From assembly GCF_910596095.1 (NCBI RefSeq), contig NC_056550.1, positions 7,526,501 to 7,590,500 of the forward strand: a stretch of 64,000 nucleotides of DNA. Reading direction: 5' to 3'. The notes beneath the pieces are model-generated. The model was not told the origin of the DNA and searched no databases. It saw only the letters and a list, made by a program, of their open reading frames with translations. Origin of the DNA: Thunnus maccoyii. Lineage: Eukaryota; Chordata; Actinopteri; Scombriformes; Scombridae. Below are positions 25,289-36,400 of this stretch, in pieces. The translations under genes and the position numbers were made by a program. Each line of letters starts with the position of its first letter. The first letter of the stretch is position 1.

Positions 25289-27245
25289 CTTCCTGAAACC
25301 TGCAGACACATTTTGTCCATACATACACAAAAAGTATTGAAACTGAAAGACTTAACCACATACTATTTAAACTGTCTCAGTTTCATGTTGGGAAAGTCCC
25401 ACAACACACCTGTGGGGAAAATAAGAGATGTGAGGGAGGATTGAGGAATATAAGGGGAGCCTCTTAGTAACTCATAGCTCTGCCTCTGGTGAGACCTCTG
25501 AATATCTGGGATTCTTCACATTTGACCTTTGTCTTTATTTGGCACTCAGCAACCCCTTGTTTTCATTCATCACCCTTTCTTGGGGTGGCAAAATGTACGC
25601 TCTTCCAAGCACAGATTTTAGTATGGCGTGTGAGGTTTTGTCCCCAACAATGTGAGCATAATAAACTATCAAACAGTGGGGTTAAAATGTGTTGCAAATT
25701 CAAACATGCACAAATTTGTTAAAACATCTGTGGTCACCTCTTCGAATGCCTCTTTCATTCCTTTTCCCCTGATTTCCCCTGATCTTTAATGATTTTATCT
25801 CATAGTCTCGTCTCAGTGTTCCTGTGGGAGAATCTAGAGGCATTCCTTAACTGTTACATAGCACAAAGAGCGTGTGTAGTGTAGGAAGGAACAGGCTATG
25901 ACGCAGATGAAAAGTCTGATTTGCAACACATAAATGTAATGGAAAAGACTTTAGCACCGCAACAAATTGCACCAGTTTATTCCGATTCAACCTGGAGAAG
26001 ACCTTGACACATCTATCACCACCATTAGCGAACCCTAATGGCAGCCATGTTGTGAATATGAGGATGATTTGAGGCTCAAGGCAACTGACAAGGAAGTAAA
26101 CTGTTATTACGACTCATATTGATATGAAAGAAACTGCCTGCCTCTACATCATGATTTATGAAGTATATCAGCCTGAACATGTAACAAAAGCTGTAAATGA
26201 TAATTAGATGATAGTCAGTCAAGAGTAGTTTTATAAGTTAAATTCCTCAGTGGCTGGCAAGGTGAATAGTTTTTTAGTAAAAATAGTAATTTTACCCCAA
26301 TTTTTTTAGGAGAGCTTCTAACTATATTTTTATGAAGTTGATGTGTGTTTAACTGATTATTAACCTGTTTCATCTAGATCAATCAAAAGCATTTGATACA
26401 GTGAATAATTACATTCTATGAAGTAAACTGCAGAAACCTGGTTTTGTGGACACAGTGATATTAGGATTAAACTCATATATTTGTAACAGAGGACAGTTTG
26501 TTAAGATGTTGGGTTGCCATTCCCACAAAGCAAACTTGCAGTTTGGTGTGCACCATGGGTCCATTCCTGTTATTATCCTTTATTATCCATTATTTATTCT
26601 TATCACCCCTCATTTATATAAATGATTTACCAAACATGTCCAACATAGTCTCTCTCATAATGTCTGCAGATGACACAACCTTGATTTCTGTCGCACTCAA
26701 ATTTTCAGTCATTGATTAAAGATGGTAACTCTGGTTTATCTGCTTATGCAGAATGCTTTAAAGTAGACAAACTGTCTCTAAATATTACAAAATCAAATGT
26801 TACTATTTTCAGTGGGAAAAAAACATATTGTCAAAACTCATCTAAGATCTTACTTGAGGGTAATGACACACTTCAAGTAAAAACTAAAAAAAAATAAAAA
26901 ACTAAGTTCCTTGGAATAATCATTGACGATAACCTGAACTGGAAAGGACATGCTGATTATGTTAGTATGTTAGTAAAAGTCACCAAATCTATTGGTATAA
27001 TTAGCAAATTAGGCTATTTTGTTGACAATGTCTTCATACTCTTTTTTATTCTTTAATTTATCCTTACTTTTTATATTGAAATATAATATGGGCAAGTACA
27101 TTTACCACAACTCTTCACACAATCTTTCTTCAACAAAAACACTTGCTCAGGATTGAAACCTGCTCAGATCTTTGCTCCTCAACAGCTCCTCTATTTCAAA
27201 CTCCTTGACTCTAAACTCAACTTCTCACAATCTATGATATTTTCC

Positions 27246-27316
<71 letters not shown>

Positions 27317-30300
27317 CACAATTGAAGAAGGGAAATGTTCCAGATCATTTTAGATCTTATTTATATAACTAACTCTTAGATTCACTCTTAAGTCCTTTTA
27401 CAGCATTTTTTAAAAGACTTTAATTTTGGTTTTATAATCCTATTTGATGTTTTAATAGTCTGACCTTCTTTTTCTTTTATATTTATGTAAGTATATTATT
27501 TAGATAGAGGTGATAAATAAGCCCACTGGCCTTTTTTCCTGCACATTGATTTTTTTTTCTTGTTTGTAATTTTTTGTTTGATTAGAACCTGTGCAAATAA
27601 ATAAACTCAAACTCATGAATGTCTTATAGTTAGGTTTATTTACCTCTTCCTCTCTTTTCAGTTCTCTGTCCTTCTGGTCATTCTGGCTGCTGCTGAAGTT
27701 GCTGTTGGAGTGCTCGCTTATTCAAGGAGTGATGAGGTGAGAGGGAAATGGGAAAAGGACGAGAGGATTACAAAACAGGGATGAAAGATAAGTTTTAAAA
27801 AATCAGTTACTGTTTATGACCTTGATGTTTTATTTTTCATTCAGGTTGGGGCGCAGATTGTGGAGTTCTACAGTAGCATGTATGCTCTGTATTTGAGCAA
27901 TGGAGACCCAGCCATTGGTGTCACACTCACATTCACCCACAAGATGGTGAGTGAAAACTCTGACCATTCCCTTACCTATCCACTCTGATCTAGCACAGTT
28001 TATCTTTGTCTCATTGTGTTTTCTACTTAATGCTTTTCTAACTTGTGTTACTTGATCCTTCCTCTGTACTTTTTTGTGCAGTTTATTAGTGATATAATGT
28101 GAAATGTCAAATATGATGGTTTTTTTAATCAAATTTTGAGGATTTATTGAGTGTCTTTAATCTGTCTCCTTCTTGCTCTGCTCTATAGCTTCACTGCTGT
28201 GGAGTGACAGGAATCCCGGTGTTGGAGTTGGCTAAACAGACCTGTCCTTCACCAGATGGGATCCTTGAGCACCTAGTCATGCCTGTAAGTTGGTGCCAAG
28301 ATTGGGGGTCGTTCTAATGAAGTTGGTAATAGAGTGTATTTATTATGCAACTCATAGTTTTGAGTTCATCTTTGAGTTTTATGTGTTCGCTCACAACAAT
28401 GTAGGTTGACTTTAGTTTAACAAATGAATCTATTTCTGTGCTCCTAGCACTGGAAATTGAACTGCTATATTCTGCAGAATCTGGGTTAGCTACTGTCCAT
28501 GTCCCAGCATGCTCACAGTTTCTCTGTCTTCATCTTCTTACAGAACTGTCCTGGGATCATCTTGGATGTATTTAACCGCAAGGCACCACTGGTGATGGGT
28601 ATCTTCATTGGAACTGGAGCTCTTTTGGTAGGCAAATGTGTTGCATGCTGCCCATTTCCATACTTCCATACTATTTACCAAACAAAACAAAAAAAAAAGC
28701 ATTTTCATCAGGAAAAAAATCACCAGCCTATTTTCAGAAACAAATACTCCGTGCCATTCACATAACTACAGTTCAGTGCATCATCATGAAGTGCAAGAAA
28801 ATACAAATTAGAGCAGAGATGTACTGTAGATAATACTGAATTGTATAGAGATGCAATTACAGACAACCAATCAGAAGCCAGATAACAATGCTTTGTTGTG
28901 TTGTGATTGGCTCACAGTCAAAGAGGGCACAGTGGCCTGCAGGGACAAAGGCAGAGGCAACATGTTATCCACTTAAAAGGGTATCTTGAGGAGATCATAC
29001 CAGACCCTACACTCAAACATTTCATACTAATGGTTCATCATTTGGGGTTTTATTTTTTTTCTAAATAAAATTATGATTGTTTGTTTTTAAGAATTACAAA
29101 ACATGAAACCCAGGAAATAGGAATTAAAAAACTTGATTTATAATTTGATGATTAACAAGACAAACATCAGCATGCTAACATGCTCATGATGACAATGCTC
29201 ACATCCTGATGTTTGGCTGGTATGTAATAATTTACCAGGATTATCATCCTAGTTTAGCCTGTACAGCTGAGGTTGACAGGAATGTCATGAGTTTTGCAGG
29301 TATTTGGTTATAAATCAAAGTATTGGGAAAAAAATCTTCTACAGACCTTGAATATCTGTAGCAGAAATGTCAACCTGCTGGTAGCGCTGGAGGGAAAGTC
29401 ATCAGTCACTAGGATTTATCCTCTGGGGAACATGAAAGTCTGTACAAAATTTGATAGCAATCTAGTTGTGGAGATATTTCAGTCTAGACCAAAGTGTTGG
29501 ACTGAAAGACATTGCAGCTATGGAGCCACATGCTGATGACAAAAAAAACATAACACACTGTAGTTTAGCTGTCACTTTTGATTTAAGGAACATTGAGGCA
29601 TAACTAGCTTATCTACAGTTCCACTTTCTCACTTTTAAAAAAGTGAAAGCATATTTTCGAGTCCTCCTCGCCACAACCCCGAAATGCTTTGAAATTGTCA
29701 TGTTTGAGCAGTAATTAATGGTGAACAGCATTCAAAATATGCTTAATAGCATTAAATGACAGTCAAAACACAGTACTGAAGAAAAGTGAGACTGCTGTCT
29801 TGCTGAAAATAACTGCATTCAGTTGTGTGCCTATAGACAATCTTAATTTTGTCTTTTGCTCCTGTTGTTCAAGTTTGTCATAAAGTTAATGATAGTGTTC
29901 TAACCACTGTGCACTCCTCTTTTTCTCTTTGATTTAACACCCCTTCCTCCTGCCTTGTTCTGAATTTGTTTTTCTTCACACCTCTTTTCTCCTGAATCAT
30001 TTGTTCCCAAAGAGCATAGCTTTGATTTGCAGCGCCATCCTCTCCAAAAGTCTTCGTATTTCCACCTCAGCTCCTCAGTACATCATCCTGAGTCCGTCTA
30101 CTGCAGCCTTGGTTAACCCTCCACCACCTCAACCTGAATTTGTCTCCACCTCTTACCCCCATCTTGACCAAGACCCAGTCGTCTTCACCCCTCTCACTGT
30201 GGCTAACATCCCTGTGGCTTAGGTTGATTGTGCTCTTGTCAGTTTTCACTCTCACTGTCATGCTGTCTTGATTTTTTATTTTTATTTTATGCCCTGGCAT

Positions 30301-31155
30301 AGAGAGTACAAACACATGTTTTTATCATTTCTCTTCATTGCTGAACTCTTCTAGGCATGGTCACTGCTGGGTGTCTTCAGCTCCCTTTTAAAAGGAAAAA
30401 TCCACCCTAAAAGTCCTAAGACACAGTTAAAACTCCTCTATTGTGTCTCTTATACTCCCAGACAATTGACCAAATGCTGATGATCCATAATGATCACACA
30501 ACACATCTTCAAAACAGACTATGGGGGTTTTATATAACCATGGAGGGTTGTATGTAAGACGATGCAATTTTAAGCCTTTTTAAAATCTTTTCTACCCTAC
30601 TATTAACTCATTATTACTCATCGATTGTCTGAGGAGGCTACAATAATTCAAAGTAAATCAACTTCATGTGGTGAGCTGGTGAGACAGGTTCAAGCACAGA
30701 AGGCAACACCCAAAAGTTAAATATTGCCCTTCATCACCAACTAATTCCTGGCATGCTCTTCACATCACAAATCAGTTAAAGAATATTTATACAAGGTTGG
30801 ATTCTTCCTTTAGGTGTCTACTTATTCCTCACTAAACATTTTGCCTTTTTTTCTGTCTCATGCAAGCTTCTCTCTTTTGTGGCTGTGTGTAGATTGATAG
30901 CAGGGGAAGGAAAGTGCTACGTCTCTCTCTCTTTCACACTAACTCATTCTGTGGCTGTGGTTTAAACATGGAGATGATAAGAGGAGGAGCAAGTTGTTCA
31001 TTGCACAGCTCTTTGTACCATCCCTGCTCTTTACTTCCACTCCACCCTCTGTGTCTGCGTGACAGATTACCACCCTGATCTGCTCCATTGTCCTCCTGCA
31101 AGCGATCAAGAAAGGCCAGCAGGCAATCACTGAGTATTATTCCAAAGTGTACTAA
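22935..31155 (+). CDS. CD9/CD81-type tetraspanin
   Basis: A four-pass membrane protein that organises tetraspanin-enriched microdomains with partner receptors. Coding exons: 22935-23000, 23567-23672, 23785-23882, 27662-27736, 27845-27946, 28189-28284, 28544-28627 and 31066-31155. All have GT-AG borders and compatible phases and give 238 residues. TM1 starts CKYILFIFNLIFA and is followed by GLGLWLRFS. The large extracellular loop has CCG (HCCGVTG), then QTCPS and PNCPG, giving the four cysteines of the CD9/CD81 class. The N-terminus and overall plan are CD9-like. The TCPSPDGILEHL loop and a C-terminus ending SKVY are closer to CD81. The CC/CY pair of the TM2-TM3 loop is DY here (FGDYGACNEKRC). 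Intron 3 carries a LINE remnant. An alternative last exon is annotated separately. Confidence 0.88.
23052..23098. repeat. Poly-C tract, 47 C
   Basis: An uninterrupted C run starting 52 bp after the tetraspanin exon donor at 23000. Its exact length may be unreliable in an assembly. Confidence 0.9.
25249..25287. repeat. (TTA)n microsatellite
   Basis: About 13 ATT/TTA triplets in intron 3 of the tetraspanin gene. The Asn-rich minus-strand frame here is a translation of the repeat. Confidence 0.95.
26360..27615 (+). mobile_element. LINE (non-LTR retrotransposon) remnant, 3' part
   Basis: Broken reverse transcriptase: DQSKAFDTVNN (near 26375), then YINDLPNMSN followed by SADDTTLIS, a variant of the catalytic (F/Y)ADD box (near 26610-26690), then FKVDKLSLNITKSN (near 26760) and KFLGIIIDDNLNWKGH (near 26905). 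These are the ordered landmarks of the RT 3' half in LINEs of the L2/CR1/Rex type. Stops and frameshifts lie between them. The 3' end is an AATAAATAAA-rich tail near 27595. It sits in intron 3 of the tetraspanin in the sense direction. Confidence 0.8.
27245..27316. repeat. Compound (TA)n(TG)n microsatellite
   Basis: A TA run passes into about 25 TG units and back to TATA, within the LINE remnant's 3' region. Confidence 0.95.
29165..29540 (-). mobile_element. Dispersed repeat, reverse copy
   Basis: Contains CATCAGCATGCTAACATGC, GGAGATATTTCAGTCTAGAC and a terminal GCAGCTATGGAGCCACATGC. In reverse complement these match the order of blocks in the forward copy at 51455-51800. No coding capacity. 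It lies in the last intron of the tetraspanin gene. The family name is not known to me, although such blocks are common in percomorph genomes. Confidence 0.5.
30013..30222 (+). CDS. Alternative last exon of the tetraspanin
   Basis: The acceptor CCAAAG|AGC opens a phase-0 frame, as required by the exon ending at 28627. It begins SIALICSAILSKSLR, which aligns with the start of the distal last exon (ITTLICSIVLLQAIKKG), so both encode the end of TM4. The frame then continues into a 55-residue Pro-rich cytoplasmic tail (VNPPPPQPEF, YPHLDQDPVVF) and stops at 30222. Use of this exon would give 278 residues rather than 238. The similarity of the two openings suggests exon duplication with mutually exclusive use. 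No AATAAA was found just downstream, so its own poly-A site is not shown. Confidence 0.6.
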   Translation, partial: SIALICSAILSKSLRISTSAPQYIILSPSTAALVNPPPPQPEFVSTSYPHLDQDPVVFTPLTVANIPVA

Positions 31156-32510
31156 GAAGAGGATTCAAATTTCAACGCTGCTCGCTTCTGCCTCCTCAAC
31201 AAAGACCATCGCTGGAATTCAGGATCAACAAGCAGATCGATGTTTACAGATTTTCCTCTGTATGTGAATTACTCCTGGCACTAGTTTTAGAGTTGAACAA
31301 GAATTGTGTTAAAAAGCATTTTTATACCCTAAAACATTACATTATCCTAATAATTTGTTTAGAGCTGTTGACAACCATAAATATTTCATTGTGCCTTAAA
31401 AAGAATCATACATTTGCTCTTGGTGAAATGGATGTTGCTTATAATTAGCTATTATTCATCTAGCTAGAAACTGTCACAGCTGGACAGCATGTGCGCACTA
31501 GTCTGACAAGCCTCTAGATCATTGTTAGCGTACCATAAGTAATCGAGGATGAGAGCAACACATCCATTTTAATGACAAACTCAGCTGGAAGGAGAATAGG
31601 AGACTGCTTATTTCTGTCAAATTTCCACATTTCTGTTTCACATTTCAGCAGTTATCATAATATGCAGTGTGTTCTACCATTGAGATGGCAGCCAGCGTTT
31701 TGTTGCTTTTGTCTGTTGCTGCAAGTGGAAAAAGTTGAATACACTGGGTGGTGATTTAAATGACCCCACGGCCAGTGGTGAATGTTATAGCGTTAAAACG
31801 TAATGTATATATGCAAAAGGGAGCTTTTAAAAAAAATACGGTTATATTCATTTCATAAGCTTTCCTCTGAGGTTAGGTGAAATTACAGTGCTGACACTGA
31901 AATGGGAGCCTATTACATTAAGATGTTAGCTTGAATTATCACCCGCTAATAAGTGTGCCAGGGTAATAGTTGCAGTTAGCTTTGCTGTTTTGTTACTGCT
32001 AATTCATTTCTGTTCTATAGAGCTGTAGTGTTACATATGACAGTGTGTTGGTATATTTCATTTTCTTTTATTCATGATGTGTCCAAAGTGCCACACAGAC
32101 TGGCCACAACATAAAGTCAAGGGCATTCTTTAGCGTGACAAAAAATGTCATCAAGTTCTGTTTGAGGCTATTAAACTAGTTATATAACACCTGAACTGAA
32201 TTGCTTTAGAGCTGTGAAGCATTAAGTGCTGCATTCCTGTGAAAGCTGTTTTGATACTGAGGAAAAACATCTTGCCATTAACGCACATAATAGTTACACT
32301 TTTTCCATTCCCTTGGGTGTCTGTTCCCGTCAAAAGCTTCTGTGACCAAATAAAAGCACAAGAAGAGTTCAGTATAGAAAGAGAAATGTTTAAATGCCTT
32401 ATATTGCTTGTTTTCTTTCTCTGTACTGTGTAGTAGAAATAATTGCATTGCACTATATTGTTGTGGTTATGTTGTTAAAGCTCACAATTTTAGAAATAAA
32501 TATTCCACTG
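31156..32510 (+). other. Probable 3'UTR of the tetraspanin, with AATAAA signals
   Basis: Follows the distal stop codon (31153-31155). AATAAA hexamers occur at 32349-32354 and 32495-32500. No open frame of note. The exact cleavage site is not determinable. Confidence 0.45.
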
Positions 32511-33488
32511 AGGGCTTTTTTCCTCTTCACCAAGACTTGTGGACTTGTCATTTCCATAAAATTACAAAACAAAGAGTGCAGTTGTGTAAAAGTAGCTTTA
32601 TTTCATTGCTCACGTGTCACTGTTGGGACCTATGAAGAAGAAAAGAAGTTAATGTGGTTTTCACCAACACCTCTGAGGAGGCTCAAGCTGATAAATCACA
32701 TTTTACCCATAGATTGTCATGTTTTCACCCATTTGTAGTGATATTTGTGTTGAATTTATGGCTTATTGTGTTATAGACTGTTAGCATCACCCTCTATGTA
32801 ATCATGCAACACAAAGTCCAATATAATGACTTCACCATGTAATGCATTCAGGGTATTGAAAGGAATTCATTTGTGTGGCATGCGTATAGCTAATGCAGAG
32901 TCAAGGTTGTGGCTGTTTGTAAGGTCAAGGGCCCTGCTTTCATTATGAAGACGCTTTTAAACCTCAAACTACTGAACCACTCCTCTGTTTCATGATTATA
33001 TCTTATGTGTTGATCTTACTGTTGATGCAGCCTACAGTGCAGTCACTGTATGCAGCAGAGCACATTTCTGTCAGGCACAAAAAGTAGATCTGAGGGGAGA
33101 GAGGAAAACAAAAAACAAAAAAAAACCAAAACAAAACAAAAAAACAGGAACAACATTGAAATGGCTTTACCACATAGTTACAATAATCCTTTTCTACATT
33201 TAGTCACCATACAAGTGTCTGGTTACAGTCAGAAACAGATGCCAGACTTTTAGCATATCAGGACTGAATACTGTTCTGCCCCCTTGTGGTGATCTGAAGT
33301 CAAGACACCAACACTGCTACTTATTTGCATTCTCTACTTCAGCTCACTCAGAATGATATGACTATGGATACATCTGAACAAAACCCAAAGCAACATTAAA
33401 ACATAATAAACAATATTTTTTTTAGCTCAGTGAGACACTCCTACAGGCTACTGAAACATCAAATACATTTTTATAGCTGCTGGAATGT
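32511..33488. other. Space between tetraspanin and ZP-N-like gene
   Basis: Contains A-rich simple sequence (about 33108-33150). Part may be the 3'UTR of the minus-strand gene, but no AATAAA on that strand was identified with confidence. Confidence 0.35.
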
Positions 33489-36400
33489 CTATAATTTACC
33501 TCTCCTTTCATCATCTTGCCTGTGTTCTGCTTCTTCCCCGTCAGGATGCTCATAGGGATCATTTGAATGTTGCTGAGTGATATAATGGAAATAGGGGATA
33601 TGAAAGGGAATGTACAGTGGCTGAGGGATGCTGGGATATCCCATCTCAGCAGCATGAGCCTGCCAATCTATGCTGCTGTAGCCAGAGTCTGAAGGAAGCT
33701 GAGATTCTGATTTTGTGGTTTCTTTTTCAAAGTTCATGCTTTCTCCAGGATCCTGGTTGTCTACAGACACTTTAGGCTGGTAGTACAGGTGGTAATAATA
33801 GTAGTCAGGATATACAAGGCCATTTGGATCGTCATACATTGATTCTGTGGGCTGAGTAGTGGTCTGTTGTGATGGAGGATGTTTGCAATATGATGGATGC
33901 TGTGGTGGAGAGGAAGATGCTGGAAGCAGAGGGTCTAAAGCTTCTTTAGATGAGGTTGGAGACACACGGTTGTCAGCGCTGAGTAAACTCTCAGGTCTAT
34001 AATACAGCTGATAGTAGCCATGATAAGGGTGGTAGTAGTATAGGTATGGAGGAGGATTATGATTGGACGATGGAGTCGGGGGAGAGGGATGTTCATGAAG
34101 AGGAACTGCCACAGGGTCTGGCAGGGGAGGTTGAACTGCAGGAGTCACAGATACAGACTGTCTCTTTTTGTCATCCAGCTCCTCTTTTACATCATCATCA
34201 TCATCATCTTCAGATAGAAGTGGATGCAACATATGTTTTTGAAGGTTAATCACTTCGTCTGAGCTTGGCTGCTCTGTGTAGGCCTTCAAGTCATATTTGT
34301 CATGAACTGGAAGTACTGATGAGTGAGGAAGTGGATAAAGAGAAGTCTTCCACTTGGTGTTATGATGATCAGACAAATTTGGTTTTGCAGCAGTGTTAGG
34401 ACTGAGAGGAGACAATTTTTTGGCCTCGCCCCTAGCAATATGTGGAAAGTAATAGAGGTAGTGGTATGGATATGGCTGTGGGGGATGAGGTGCATGAGGG
34501 GCAGGGCTTGTATGATAGAATTTAGGAGTTGGAGGGATGTAAGGAGGAGAGGCAGCCTCAGGAACAGGCTGAAGGGACTGGTCTGAGTTAACTCTGCCGA
34601 GAGCCTCAGACTGCTGGAAGTTGGGGGGCAACACTGGTGATTCAGGGTTATTAGAATTAGTTAAAGACAGTTCTGAAGGAACCTCGGGGCCTGGATCGGG
34701 GTCTTCAGGTGGGCCAGGAAGAGGGATTTTGGGGTGATGGTAGTAGTGGTAGTATGGATTGAAGGCATGGCTTGGGGGCTGGAGAGAAGGGGCTTCAACT
34801 TGCATCTGAAAGCCTGCATCTATGGCGCTGCGCTTCTCAGAGAGATTGTAAAGATCTGAATACGCCCTACTTGAATCATCCATTTCCTTTGTAGATAACA
34901 GAGAACTGCGGACATCAAAGTGTTTATATGACTCCATCACAGGAATCCCTCGGGAGTAGTAGTCTTGATAGTCGGGCTGGGAATCAACAGGAGGGGTAGG
35001 CTGTGGACTAAACGTTGGGTCAGGAGCTGAGGATGTGGAAGTAGGAGGGTTATTTGCATCGTGTACACCAGGACCAGGATACCTGTGATGATATGTAGGA
35101 TGGGGATAGTAAGGCGGGGCCAGGTAGAAAGGTGGAGCCCACGGAAAAGGCCCCAGGGTTTCTGGCATAGGCTCCATTGGCCCACTGGTTAGATGATGAC
35201 GGCTGTCGACCAGAGGCTGATGGGTTAATGGGAGTTCTTCAGGGGGAGAGACAGGACAGGCCAGTGTGAACATCTTTTCTCCTACTTGAAGAGAAAGTGT
35301 GTGTTTTCCATCCTGAAAAAGATCAAAGATTTTCTTTGAGGCTGTATAGAAAAATCACATACGTGAAGTTCTGTTTAGGACTGGAGACAACTCTATCTGA
35401 ACTTAATATTTAGACATGTTGCAAAAATGCATGGATATATTAGTTGCAAATATTGCCCATATTTGGCAACTGAGGTCAGGGCTTAGAAATAGTGTGAGGG
35501 TCATTTCATACACTCTGTAAACATGGACAGTTGTTGGGGGAACCTCTGTCCACTATGGGTGGTTGGAGACGGTGTCTTTATCCTTTCTGCTTTGACTCTG
35601 TCATTTCAACACTGGTCACAGTTAAACTTCCTTATGAGGCCAAGTTACACCTATAATGTGTTGATGCTTTTTTTTTTTAGATGCAATTGCATGACTAAAT
35701 AATTTTCACTTTTTAAATTTTTTTTACAGTTGATTTAGTAGTTATATAAAAATTATAATATATCTTGTGTTTTGTAATTCAAATATTTTAAACTCACATT
35801 TGTTGTTTTCAGGCATTTAGTTTTGGTGATTGATAATTTAGTTAATTTATTTTATTTTGGGCATTTCATTAATAGTTGTATTTAGTTCACAGGTGATGGT
35901 TTTCTTAAAGATATTTTGACCATTTCCTATTAGAAATGTATTGTATGTATTTGACTTGGTTCATTTCTCCATCAAATAGTCTCAAATGCACATAAATAGA
36001 AACAAAGCTTGTAGACATCTGGTAAAGTCATTGCTGAGTGAGCCATTGCTATTGAGCCACAATCTTTCAACCACCTACAAATATTAGGATTAATTCACTA
36101 AAGGGGCCATAAAAACCCAATTTCTGTGCAATTTCACATATTGAAAAGGTAATTTTAATATCTTAGAGCAGGATAATCTAAATCCACCTTTGTCTCATTA
36201 ATATAAACTTGTATTTAAATTACCTTTACTGTGATGCCACATGTAATGAATGGAGCAGTGATTAAAATCTCTCCATCTTGTCTATTCAAAGTGTAGCCAC
36301 ACTGCTGAGCCAGCATTACCAGGGGGGTCCATTCTCCTCTGACTGCAGGGGAACAGGAGAAAACGATTATTTTCAAGTGAGGAAAATTATAGAGAGGTCA

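Noticed and set aside
25019-25330. 103-residue minus-strand frame with an Asn run
   Set aside because: The Asn run is the TTA microsatellite read in reverse.
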